The notes under the pieces are model-generated. The model made no database searches, was not told where the DNA came from, and saw only the letters and a program-made list of their open reading frames with translations. Of a DNA stretch of 64,000 bases, positions 1-32,251 are shown in pieces. Position numbers and translations under genes: made by a program. The first letter of the stretch is position 1, and the number at the start of each line of letters is the position of its first letter. This DNA comes from Sipunculus nudus (lineage: Eukaryota > Annelida > Sipuncula > Golfingiida > Sipunculidae): positions 71,530,926 through 71,594,925 of the forward strand of contig CM049309.1 of the NCBI GenBank assembly GCA_026874595.1, written 5' to 3'.

Positions 1-1923
1 TCACTACATTTAATAAAATGAACAACTGATGGTATAAGATATGAAAAAAAGAAATAATAATAAAACTTCCACCTTCAGGTTACCCTTGCTCTGAGAAGAG
101 TCATGATATATTTTGTGGCTAAAACTGAGAGAATAATTTCAATTTTTCAACAACCCTAACACCAAGGTTGCTTGAACCACTGTTCCCCTTTAAACTGAAT
201 ACAAAACATAAGAAAGTAGCAACATGATTCTGATGTGCAAGGCTGTTTTTTTTTTTCTTTGGTAGCTGTTTAGGGCTATAATAATACGTAATATTTATGG
301 TATGGCTATGAAACATACTGTGTTCCATTCTGCTTGCCTAGTGCATGGCAGGTCGAGGATACAATATTTAAAGATATATTTTTGTAATGATTCCAAGCAA
401 GCCTTTTCCTTGTTATTTTTCCAAATAACCACCCAGTAATAAAAAATTATTAAATTGATATATAACGAATGCTGTCTCGGCTTACATGCCTAAGAGATCC
501 TTTGAAATTATTTTTGAATCATGAACACTAACTGAATATTGTCATGTACTGATACAGGCATACCTGACATCTCCAATACAATGGAATCTGTCTGAGAGGC
601 CAACTTGAAGGACAACTTGAACACATATTTCATAAACAAGATTGCTGGAGCTGCATTGGTGGCCATATGGGCCTTTAAACATTATTATCTTTACCTTTTA
701 AACAGAGGAATATTTATACAGAGAAACAACCAGAATGAAAATAAAACATTTTCAAACATATTATGTGGTAACAATATTATATGTAACCTATCTAGTGTCA
801 TTGACCAAATCCTGTTAATGAAATTACTCCAACCATGTAGCCATCTTGTAGCCAAGAAGTTTAAATATCTGCCAGTGCAGTACAGCCGGCATATATCATT
901 GATGTATAATGATACACACAATAACATTATATGTATTAATACCCACCAATGATGTTGCACCTAACAGAAAATTTAGCTATGAATAAAATTTAAAATAAAA
1001 ATAGTTTTAACCATCCTCCCTAATAATTTCATATACAACGAACAAATTTATGGGAATAGTGAAGTCACAGACTCACAGTAATTCAAATATTTTTATGAAG
1101 TCCAAGTTTACAACTTCAGATTCTTTACCTTAACAGATTTAAACTATTAAAATATCCAATTTAACATGAAATATATGTCATATCATGTTGTGAACTAGTT
1201 CACATTATCTGCCTCTACAGTGCAGTGCCAAAGATGATGAAAAGTTTACTTAAATTTGTATAATAATTCTGTATAATAAACAGCTTCATATTAGCAAGTC
1301 TGTGACATGACCACGCTTTAACACACCTGGATTCCGTGATCATCTCTGGTATCTATTTCATCAACAATTAACAGGAATGGAAGTGTTGGGCTGTAGTCAC
1401 TGAACTGTGAATCAAACACAACTAATATAATGCAAGTAATACAGTTCAAGAACACATGTACCAGAAATGGGACAGGCTGATTTGATTGATTCGATTCTCA
1501 ATGCCTTCCTGCCAATGCTAAAAATGTGATCAAAACATCACAGTGTGTGTGAAACGAGTGTACGCGGGCCATTTGAATGATTGGTTCAGTTGCTCTATTC
1601 ATTATTCAGATGCTAGAGAGGGATGTGGAATCAAGGTCTGTAAATGCATGGTCACAGACTTGGTGGTATGAAGATGCTGATAAAGAACTCTCAATAAACC
1701 ACATCCTGCAATAAGGATACCTTAAACTTATTATTATAAATACTAGTATGTAAACATGCCCCAAAGGCAAGGTTTAAGACATCCATCAGATCATTTGATA
1801 AGACATCACATGATTAAAGTCACAATCAATCCATGAAATACTGATTAAAAATTTCTTCTTAGACTAATTTAAATTTAACCAGGAAGTAGGTAGTATGAAG
1901 CCAATATTGGACATGATCGAGTG
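1..1923. other. AT-rich non-coding stretch, possible BLCAP 3' region
   Basis: I see no convincing coding sequence here. Open frames at about 605-960 overlap on both strands and have no recognisable motif, so they look like chance. On the minus strand this lies downstream of BLCAP and could hold its 3' UTR, but I found no AATAAA or ATTAAA on that strand. Confidence 0.4.
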
Positions 1924-2205
1924 TTATAAATAACTTTCATCGGAGCATTCTGGAACATCAGGAATGAGATAATCACAGCAGTTGGGTTTTGGACAAATCA
2001 TACATCTTCGTTCACAGGGGCTGGCACTGAAATCACTGTTTGCCGTGCTAAATTGAGTATGATTTTGAAGCACTGTGTTACTGCCACAGGGTTTTGCAAC
2101 TTGTATACTGTGAACACGCATCAGTCCTTCTTCCCTAACGTCTATTGCAAAAGACCTCACGCTTGTATTATCGGCCATTTGTAGTAACTGACGCTGGTTC
2201 GGCAT
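1924..2205 (-). CDS. Hypothetical 93-aa ORF just downstream of BLCAP
   Basis: I do not recognise this protein. The frame is open for 93 codons and begins 64 bases after the last base of BLCAP on the same strand, in a different frame. The C-terminal third is rich in cysteine, with C-x3-C-x2-C-x4-CC (CERRCMICPKPNCC), and the end is acidic (DVPECSDESYL). There is no signal peptide or membrane segment. The first ATG has a weak context; a second ATG ten codons later (MADNTS) is followed by G. It could be a second cistron, a separate small gene, or a chance frame inside a BLCAP 3' UTR. Open frames of this length also occur by chance in this window, so length is not proof. Confidence 0.3.
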   Translation of the reverse strand: MPNQRQLLQMADNTSVRSFAIDVREEGLMRVHSIQVAKPCGSNTVLQNHTQFSTANSDFSASPCERRCMICPKPNCCDYLIPDVPECSDESYL

Positions 2206-2269
2206 GGATGTACCACTATCAGTTATTACATGATATAATCGTCACTTGCGAGTGGATTTTTTTTTAACT

Positions 2270-2512
2270 TCAAGCACAAGGCTCTCCTTCGCATTCGTTA
2301 CCACAAGACCAGAATAAACAGTTTCCGATGCAACTGTAACAGATCAGAAACACCGCAGCAAGAAACACCAGACTGCAGATAGTACATGGTTTCCGCTCAA
2401 GAAAAAATCCAGCAAGGTACAGTAACATGAACATGCCGTGATTGTACAGCAGAGCAGGGTTCATCGGTTTCGGAATGAGCAGCACGGGTATCAGCCATTG
2501 TAAACAGTACAT
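2270..2512 (-). CDS. BLCAP: BLCAP, bladder cancer-associated protein homologue
   Basis: This is an 80-aa protein in one uninterrupted frame; human BLCAP, as I recall it, is 87 aa and also has an intronless coding region. The N-terminus [16 protein letters not shown] and the block LERKPCTIC followed by [14 protein letters not shown] are near-identical to vertebrate BLCAP. It is a very hydrophobic small membrane protein with two likely membrane segments (about residues 5-35 and 45-65). The short tail, [10 protein letters not shown], has diverged. Work in mammals links BLCAP to growth inhibition and apoptosis; its molecular activity is unsettled. The ATG has a good context, with A at -3. The residues recoded by A-to-I editing in mammals (Y2, Q5, K15) are all present as genomic codons. 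Any 5' UTR intron cannot be placed. Confidence 0.93.
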   Translation of the reverse strand: MYCLQWLIPVLLIPKPMNPALLYNHGMFMLLYLAGFFLERKPCTICSLVFLAAVFLICYSCIGNCLFWSCGNECEGEPCA

Positions 2513-3267
2513 CTTGACATGTATTCTTAGTACTTATAGAGAAACCAGTTCTTCAAACCGTCGCATCGTTCGCTTACTTACGTATTAAGCGCCTTACCAA
2601 GTGACAACGTCAGCGTTAACACTAATTATTAAGCAACTTTCATATATAAATATTCGTGCGAGTCTTCGTGAAACAAACGGCCTTGACCTTACCTAGGTTA
2701 ATAGCGGGCTTGATACTAAATTTGTTTTCGTATTAATTTTGACGTCGTCTTTTGTCAAGTTTTCGACAAATTGAGCTAGTTATCCTACACGTTATTAATG
2801 GGGGAAAATATTATCTTTTTTTTTATTTTAAAGTACTAGAGAAAATGGCAAGTCGTCACAAGTGGTTCGTTCCCTGCCCTTTTATTTCTCTCGCCACATT
2901 AAAGCATTCGGGAACCAGTCTACCTGGCCACGCAGCCGGGGTTTTCCCCGCTTACTTTTGTCAGCGGATTCCCCTTGCTCACCACAAGGTTACGTGAATA
3001 AATTTACCTTTTCAAATTATATATCAATAATGGGAATTGTGTAGCTTTGGAATTGTTCCTCGACGCTCTTTGGACAGAATTACACAAATGTTATAACTAA
3101 TTAAGATATATGTTGTTAAACTTGTAAGGCCGACATGAAATATGATTGAATTGGTACCAATTAAAACCTAAGAAAATCAATGATAAAATTATAAATTGAT
3201 AATGTCTACAAATGGCTTATGGCTCTGTAAAAAGCAATAGAAAGCCCCTAAACTGCGCATTTACCTC
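2513..3267. other. BLCAP upstream region, no gene seen
   Basis: This is the presumed promoter and 5' UTR side of the minus-strand BLCAP gene. Plus-strand frames at 2752-3044 have no recognisable features. No convincing TATA box or CpG-rich block was found. Confidence 0.35.
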
Positions 3268-3268
3268 A

Positions 3269-3326
<58 letters not shown>

Positions 3327-3349
3327 TAATAATAATAATAATAATAATC

Positions 3350-3425
<76 letters not shown>

Positions 3426-3430
3426 TTATT
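3268..3430. repeat. (AAT)n-(ATT)n trinucleotide palindrome
   Basis: About 110 bases of AAT/TAA repeats with a few GAT and CAT interruptions switch near 3382 to ATT repeats. The two halves are reverse complements, so the tract can fold into one long AT hairpin. The poly-isoleucine frames on both strands come from it. Confidence 0.9.
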
Positions 3431-4639
3431 GCAATAATCATAATATATATATAGGCCTTATCATAATGATCATAATAATCACAATACTTTGCCAAAGCAC
3501 TGCATGGACTCAACATCCAGGCAGCATGCCATCAATGGGCAATATTAGAAAAGGGTTGAAAAATTGTTACATGTGATAAATATAACAAATTTAGCTTTGT
3601 AATGTTTGATATTTAACATTTGAATTTCATGATGAAAACATAAAAAAAGTAATAAAAAGAGGCCTGCATAATCATTAGGCCATAAAATAGAAACACAAGA
3701 TTATAATTCAAAAGGAAAACGATTTGCCAAATACCAACACAGCAATACGCTTAATAAACATGTATTTCATATTCAAGGGTTTATTTCAAAGCATGACACT
3801 TATAAACAGATATTTAAATAACATAAAAATCTACCGAAGGCATAATAGACTATTACAATGTTTTAAAATAAAAAAAAATGTTTGTTTTTCATATAATTGG
3901 AATAAAATAATAATTTTCTATGACACGCACGTTTGAAGAAACTGCAGTACATCAGGAAAAATGTATATATTTTAAATGGGTCATATTGAAAAGGGAAATC
4001 GATCACTTAAAGACGCTTTAATAAACATATAATTTGACCCAAAAAAATATATTTAATACTTAATTTGTCCTTATATTATCAATATTAGCAAGCTGAAAAT
4101 ATGGCCAACTTTAACTAATAGCCTACATGAAAAGAGCTAAAAAGCACAAAAAAGGTAAAAGTCAAATCGAATGTCCAAAAGAATTTGGTATGGCCTTCTC
4201 CACTCTCGATTAGATGAGCTATAAAAAACAGGGGGCGATCGCTTCTGCTATTACTGCAGAAATAATTATAAATATGAACAACCTATTATCTATATCCCAC
4301 CAACGGTGCCCATGGAAATTTGGCAATTATTCTTTCAACATTAAATATTATCTCACAGTGTGACACTAATATATAATATATATATAATTTATTATTTATA
4401 TTGCGCTCATACCAGGTACACCTCTCACAAGCGCGTTACAATACTGTTGTACCCTAATAGATAATGATAGACTAAAACAGTTATATTACTGATATATCAC
4501 AAGTTAAAATACTAAATAACATGTAAATACCAAGTTACCACTGTAAAAACAAGTAAAGATGTTGATACTAAAAAATCTAAAGAGAATATCCAAATACAAT
4601 TGACAAGTTAACTTTAAAAGAATGGTACTCTTAAAAGGT
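3431..4639. other. AT-rich spacer, no gene seen
   Basis: Only short frames occur (for example 3724-3936), rich in Ile, Asn and Lys with no motif. No repeat with a clear boundary was found. Confidence 0.35.
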
Positions 4640-6418
4640 ATAAGTTTTAAGGTTCTTTTAAAATGCTAAGATGTTGTTAGTGGAACGAATATCTTCAGGA
4701 ATAGAATTCTATAGTGTTGGAGCAGCAACTGCAAAAGCACGATCACCACAGGTCACCAGCCTCGATCGTGGCATAAATAATTTTGTGGAAGATGATGATC
4801 TAAGTGATCGTACAGGCGTCTGTATATTCAACAGTTCCAAAGATAATGTGGAGCCAATTAAACCATGCAATGACTTATAAGTAGGCAGCAAAAACTTAAA
4901 CCTAACTCTGTATACTGTATCGGTAACCAATGTACCGAACAAGTGCAGGTGAAGTGTGTTCACACCTCTTCATCCCAAGTACAAGCCTAGCAGCAGCTCA
5001 GTACACGTTGAAGTTAATGAATATGAATTGCCGGTAACCCATAAAGTAGGCTGTTACAGTAATCAGTCCTGGACGAGATGAATGCGTGAACTATATAGCC
5101 TCTGTGGCGAGTTAAGTAGGAGATTTTCGAATATCATAAACAATCTTCAGTTGGAAGAAGGCTGATCGACAAATATTGTTGATTTGAGGTGTCACATTCA
5201 TGTTGTTATCAAATAAGACAACCAAGTTCTTGGCGGTATTAGCAAGATTTACCGTAGTATCCCCAATCACTATATCACTGGATTTGAGTTTGTAAGTTGC
5301 TGTTTAGTTCCGATGATCAAAAATTTAGTTTTATCATCATTGAGTTTAGGTTTGTTATGACGCATCCATGTTTTAACTTCTTGTATACACATATTTGCAG
5401 TTTGGTTAATGTCGGTTCCTCTGACAGACCGAATGGTTGGAACTGAAGATAAAGTTGCGTATCATCAGCAAATAGGTGATATTTGATACCATGTTTACGA
5501 ATGATCTCACCCAAAGGAGATTTATAGTGTGTGAATAGAATCGGGCCCAACACACTCCCCTGCGTCACTCCATAAATCAAAGGTTTGGGTTGTGAGTTTG
5601 TTCCTAGAATGGTAACACGTTGTGTTCGACCTGTTAGATAGGTACGAAACCAATTTAACACTGATCCACAAAGTCCGAAGCCCTTTGACAGTCGATTAAG
5701 CATAACCTGATGATCAATTGTATCGAACGCTACTGAGAGATCCTAAAGCAGCAGAAGGACAAGCTGTTGGTTATCCATGTTGGTTAATATTTCTTTTTGT
5801 ACTCTCAGCAGCACTGTTTCAGTGCTATGAAATGCTTTGTATGCAGACTGATATTCTGTGCAAAGTTCATTTGCAGCTATAGATACTCAAGAAGCCGTTC
5901 AGCTACCAGCTTCTCAATGAGTTTCGATACAAAGGCAAGATTGGCAAAGGTCTGAAATTTTTGTATATCACAGGTAGCCCAGGTTTTTTAAGCAGTAGGG
6001 TGACAAGCGCTTGCTTGAAATTGTCTGGAAAACAACCATTTCCCAAGGATGAATCCACAATTATGCAGATTGAAGGCAGCAGCACGTCTAGACATTCTTT
6101 CAAAATACAGATAAGAACTGGATTAATCGAACAAGATTTAGTCGGTGACTATTGAATGAGCTTTTCGATATCAGAATCTGGAATGTGTCGAAAAGGTTGA
6201 AAGCTGTTAATTTTGGCCTAAATAATGTCAACAGTACAAGATTGAAAGATGAAATTTCCAGATGAACCATTATCAGAGTCTAATGACCCTTGGATGTGTC
6301 TGATCTTTGTCGTGAAAAAAAACTTGCTGAAAGTTTCTACAAGCTCTTCTCTGTTGTTACAGGGCGGTAGACAAGACTCCTGTTTGATGTTATTGTTATC
6401 ATTATTATAAATTATCAT
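4640..6418 (-). mobile_element. Degenerate CR1/L2-like non-LTR retrotransposon (ORF2 remnant)
   Basis: On the minus strand, broken frames follow the order of a non-LTR ORF2. From 6103 there is an RT N-terminal block (LLLKKPGLPVIYKNFRP). At about 5830-5700 comes a YQSAYKAFHSTETVLL block and then DLSVAFDTIDH, with the motif A aspartates. At 5703-5317 are QGSVLGPILF and FADDTQLY, where FADD is the catalytic motif C. At 4963-4709 is a C-terminal LLPTYKSLHGL block and GDRAFAVAAPTL. Stop codons break it: one lies just before DLSVAFD, another replaces the expected Trp after AAPTL, and there are frame changes. It is a dead copy truncated at its 5' end. I place it in the CR1/L2 group from the HSTETVLL block; the clade is inference. 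Confidence 0.85.
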
Positions 6419-6422
6419 TATA

Positions 6423-6494
6423 AATATATGTATATATACATGTATATATATATGTATATATATTTGTATATATATGTATGTATGTATGTGTATA

Positions 6495-6550
<56 letters not shown>
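6423..6550. repeat. (TA)n / TATG microsatellite
   Basis: Alternating TA and TATG/TGTA units end in a pure (TA)n run. The tract lies immediately 5' of the minus-strand non-LTR remnant. Confidence 0.9.
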
Positions 6551-6552
<2 letters not shown>

Positions 6553-7015
6553 CTTAATAATAGAAGAATTTAGGCTTACTTCATGACCAGAACTAACATC
6601 CATATATTATATAGCCTTCTGTTTCTTTCGGGTCTTGTGCCGCCTGCGAAAGGTTGCCATTGTACCAAACAACCAATCAGCAATTTTAAAATAAAGTTCA
6701 GTGTTCATGTGACATATGTGTGACACAGACCTGAATTCATCAGTGGGACCGTAATATGTTGTGAAAAATAGACTGTTTCCTCAAATTTTGATTTTACAGC
6801 TTTTCTGAAATGTTGGCAAGATATTGTATTGCATCTATTGTTTCATTCTTTTTTTGCAACTTACTTTTTGGAATTTGTCTGCAAACTGAAGCAAACCCAC
6901 CAAAATGGCCTCTGCAAAGAAAACCCTAAATAATAATTCTTATTTTATTGATCTTGGCAGTGATCATTTAAACTTCATTTATTTTACATGAATTGTACAA
7001 CTAAAGCTATAATAA

Positions 7016-7235
7016 CTAATACGAGGCACCCTCCATGGCTCGAATGGTGGCGTTCGGTAATCTGCAGGGTTGGAGGAAACCCGGGGCCCCGGAGAAAACC
7101 ATCGCCCTTGGACGGGCTACTACAGCCCACTCGCATGTCAACTCCGGGATCGAACCCGGGTCACCAACGGACAGAGCTGAGCATTTAATCATTCGCCTGT
7201 CCAGGATACAGACCCATCCTAAATATAAGCTATTC
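7016..7235 (-). mobile_element. tRNA-derived SINE with conserved metazoan central domain
   Basis: Read on the minus strand, this has a B-box-like GGTTCGATCCC inside GACCCGGGTTCGATCCCGG, preceded by a degenerate tRNA-like head. Next comes a central block with GGTTTTCTCCGGGGCCC and CGGGTTTCCTCC. That pair of motifs is typical of a SINE central domain found in many animal phyla (from memory). The 3' end runs into AT-rich DNA. The A box is weak, so the copy is old. Confidence 0.75.
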
Positions 7236-7239
7236 ACAG

Positions 7240-9830
7240 ACTCTAAATAATAAAGTTATTTGTATCTGATTTCTCTATAACTTATTTGTTATCGTATGAG
7301 TTGTTCACGTCTATTTTTATGATTGCCACGAATTTGCAATGTTTACTGCGATCGTTGTCTCGCCCATAAAAAAGTTTGTTCCATTTGTGGCTTTTTCATT
7401 CATATTTATTATTCCTGTTAATCCTTAAAGATACAGAAGGCAGAACACTGTGCAACAGGTTTAAAGAGATATGTGCTTTATGGGGATCAGTTATGAATTT
7501 AAAGCATCATTTGAACTGATTTTAAAAGAAAATGTTCCTACCAGAGTTGTTACCTCCATATCTTTATACACATGTATATAAGAACATATATAAACTTACC
7601 ATGATATATGCGTTTTTTTGTTTGTTCCAATTATGTTCATATTTTTAACTGATGTTCTGTTTTCTAGTCATATTTCTTCACCATAAACCTTGTTTGAAAT
7701 TCAGCTTTAACTTCAAGTCAGTGGATGACGATGTACATCATCATCTCACTGTGTGCTACATGTTTATTATTTGTCAGCTATCGCCTTGGACCATAAACAT
7801 TTTTTAAATTGCAACCGGATTTCATCATATTATTATACCGGATTCATGATTCACGTTTTACAGGAATTTCTTCGATGACGACTGGAAATTACATATTCTT
7901 TAAAAAGCATGTGCAGCGATACGGTCTAATAAAAGACAATATTGGCGCAGACGGGTGTGATATTGTAAACATAATGCAATTGTAGCGGATGTATACAAGA
8001 AATTACATAAAGGTAAGTCAGTCTTGAACATAACAAATGGTTAATTAGCCAGGGCCTTAATGGGACTCGATAAGCGGAATTTAACATCTCATTTGGAGAG
8101 TTGGGTTCACTATTAATGAGCTCATTCGCGTAACCGTTGCCTCGAGCTAAGTACACGCGTGTCCTTAAAACACGGAACTTCCTCATTCAAGTGTATAGAG
8201 AGTGATGCCATATAGTTTGAATTCCTCAGTATCTTTCGATTTTAACAGGGTGACATGGCAAAATTTATAATAAAGTAAGATATAGCCGGTTTATTGAGGT
8301 GACCTGAACCAGTTGGTCAGATTTGTGGAGCTTGTTGACCTAATGAGTGGACGTTTGATTTATGATTTGAATGGGTTAGGTTAGCGCCTGCGATTCCGTT
8401 CCTCTGAAACGCAGATCGATACGACACATACTGTTCGTGCGCACCCACAGAGACGTAGCTCAGTCAGACGCGGTTCACTGCTTATGCCTTGAGGGCCATC
8501 AGAGACGTATCCCAGTACGACGCGGTTCATTGCTTATGGTTGTGTAAACGCACCACGAGTCGCGTCGGACAGGCAATATCCTGCTCATGATATATTTTTT
8601 TCAGTACCCCTTTTTGTACGCAGGTTGTCACTGTGCTTTGTATACCACATGAATAAACAAAATTAGATCACTTATTACCTTAGTTGAACCTGTTAATTTG
8701 TTAAAAGAATATGCGGTTTATTTACTTACATGTTTTATTCATGTTTGACTTGATTAACTATGTGTTGTTGTTGAATGTCCCCGGGAAACAACATTTATGG
8801 TACATTTTTATTCTTTTATATACTAGTAAATAAAATATGAAACAATTGATATTACTGGTACTGTCACCAATCCGTTTGGTTTAAAATCAAAGGCTATTTG
8901 CCTTCTTTGTTGACGCATTGATGAGATTAATGTTATATTAACAATAACCTTTGAGATCCCAGTCACTAGGCCTCCGCTAATTAAGCAGATCCATTATCAA
9001 CCAACCATACAGCTAATACAAAGTCGTATAGAAAGGTTGCCAGAAAGAATGAGAGAAAAATGGAAACAAAGAAAGGAATAAAATACCATTTCTTACATCT
9101 ACACATTGTAAAGACCTGATAAATTATAGTTTTTCAAACAATAATACTACTGAATTGAACCTCCATTATCGTCCTAATGGAAATGCGATACACGCTTCGC
9201 CCGAGTCACGTCTCGCCGAGGTACGTCTCACTGGGCACCGCCTTGATTAACTGGGTGGCGCGTGTCACTGAGCTGCGTCGTAGCGAACATTGAAATCAGC
9301 CATACGTCCTATCGAGATGCGCCATACTGGGTAGACACCGTGTCTGCAGTCTGGACCTTTTTCGCGCCAAGACCTCAGCATGATATTTGTTGCCAGTATG
9401 TGAGCTCATCCTAAAAAACTGATTGAGCACTGTTCATCCGAGGCTAGTAATGTAGATCAGTTAAACCTTTTAAATCCATTTATAAAATTCTGGTTTGCAT
9501 GTATCCTCCCTATGGAGTCGGGAACACCTACAAAACACGGACCAGAAAGACCATGAAGGAAAAGTGTAAAAGAACCTTGTGACTCATATTGTCGGTGACA
9601 ACATTTTTTTTTAGTCAGGAAGATTTTTAGCCATGCAGAATAAAGTTTACCAACGACATATGGTTTTAATCTACGTGGGTAGGTTAGATTTTTGCATGAG
9701 ATGGAATTAAAGGCAGGCCAGACCTGTCATATTGAAGGGTCGTTCAAATCATTTAATTTAATTTTATAATTTAAATGTTGATAGATGATATTCAATTTCA
9801 GTGGTATAACTCTCTTTACAAGAGTACGAC
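7240..9830. other. Intergenic stretch upstream of the kinase gene
   Basis: No gene is seen. At 8449-8552 a unit of about 52 bases containing AGAGACGTA and GACGCGGTTCA is repeated twice. A more GC-rich, CpG-containing patch lies at 9180-9360 and could be regulatory. The frame at 7926-8186 (minus) has no motif. Confidence 0.4.
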
Positions 9831-10539
9831 TCTGCTGTTTAGGGATTGAGGATATATAAAAAAATACTTTCCATGCAATGTTTCCACACGTTGCATTAGG
9901 GCTTCTACATAGACCAATTGCGTGTACATAAATGTAGTGAGATAGGCCATTGATACATTCTGGATTAAAATTGTTTCAATCAACTCACATGCACATGTAT
10001 GTTTAGTGACCCTGGCTTTATTAAACCATTAACATCGGGTGGGCATGCATATGTTCAATGCAGAAAGAATTTTTTTAACTGAGTTATGGGGTTTGACTGC
10101 TAAGACAAGTCGTGCCCACAATCCCTAAGTAGAGGGAAACTTGTTTTGAATATAAACTGTACCTTTGGCGGACAGGTGATCGTGACTCACACTGCGCAGA
10201 ATCGGACTCACACGAGTACGACTCTGCTGTTTAGGGTTTGTGGGCATAAAAACACAAAGCACCGCAGTTCTAAGTGCACCAAGGGCGTTGGTATAAATAT
10301 AGTGAATAGGGTAGTTTAGTACGTAAAAATATGTTGGATAAGAATGGGTCTATTTGTGGATAAGTAACATTTTATAAGTATTTTCATGTGAAATGTAAAC
10401 AGATGGTGTTTTCTTGAAATGTAACAAATTTTGATTTTTAAGTTTTACAGTTGAGACAAGTAGTCCAGACCATCCACACAATCTCTAACTTGAAGTAATT
10501 CGTTTTGAATAGAAACGACCTCTGGCGGAAATCTGAATC
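9831..10539. repeat. Diverged tandem duplication just upstream of the kinase start codon
   Basis: Two units of about 383 bases begin with GAGTACGACTCTGCTGTTTA at 9831 and 10214. Shared landmarks follow in the same order: TACATAAATGTAGTGA against TATAAATATAGTGA, then GACAAGT, then TTGTTTTGAATATAAAC against TCGTTTTGAATAGAAAC, then TTGGCGGA against CTGGCGGA. The second unit ends at the start codon, so it probably carries the promoter and 5' UTR. Confidence 0.65.
10292..10299 (+). promoter_or_regulatory. Candidate TATA box of the SYK-like gene
   Basis: TATAAATA lies 241 bases before the start codon, in the second unit of the upstream duplication. In the first unit the same position reads CATAAATG. 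A core promoter here would give a 5' UTR of about 220 bases with no intron. This is inference; an upstream non-coding exon is equally possible. Confidence 0.3.
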
Positions 10540-31482
<20,943 letters not shown>

Positions 31483-32033
31483 ATATAAGCCAGTGTTGAG
31501 ATGATGGTCGGTAAGAGCTCCCGAAACATGGTGATTATAAACATACCCAGGTCACAACACCACCAAGTATGAGAAGTGACGTAATCAAAACAAGCCAAAT
31601 AACGTTTCTACAACAGTAACATTTTATTGGTTCTGCTGACAATGAATGTTCGGGCAATGAACTGTACCTTTCTTTTTTGGCTTTCGATTTGGCGTTGTAA
31701 AGAAGATCATCTAAGATTCTTTGGTTTGTAAGCGTTGACCATGCCGTGCTGAATCATGTGACAAGAACGCGGCACACGATTGGTTGACCACCCGCGTGCT
31801 CGTGAGAGGAAGTTGTTTCTTTAGAGAGCTTTAGTCCGGTATTTTTAAATCATCATGAAGTGATAGTTATAAAACTACATTCATAAATCAACATATTCAG
31901 TTTTCATATCAAATGAAATATTTGTTTATGCAATCGCCTGGATATTACTTGAAGCCCCCCCCCCCCCCCACATTCCCCGACCCCCGCAACTGAGGGATAA
32001 TATTGGATCGATTATCGAATGTACGACCTTGGG

Positions 32034-32209
32034 AATAAATTCAAGGTTAAAAAAAATATCAGGTGCAAATCTGTGACTTAGGCTAATATTGTGCCAAAAT
32101 GTCAGCATTTGGAGATGAGCCGTATTGGATCTGTAGCGCAAACAGAAAATGACAGAAGAAAAATATTTTTTAAGAATTCGATGGTTTTGCATTTGAATAT
32201 AGAAATAAA
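32034..32209 (+). promoter_or_regulatory. Candidate polyadenylation signals of the SYK-like gene
   Basis: AATAAA occurs at 32034-32039 and 32204-32209, 550-730 bases after the stop codon. The second is followed by the hairpin AGCCTCCCC...GGGGAGGCTT at 32226-32251. Which one is used cannot be told from sequence. Confidence 0.35.
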
Positions 32210-32251
32210 CTCATGAATCCTGTGAGCCTCCCCGTCCTACTGGGGAGGCTT

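Noticed and set aside
3212-3516. Poly-isoleucine frames on both strands
   Set aside because: Direct translation of the AAT/ATT trinucleotide tract.
8449-8552. TAGCTCAGTCAGA, resembling a tRNA A box
   Set aside because: No B box or cloverleaf follows; it belongs to a 52-base duplicated unit.
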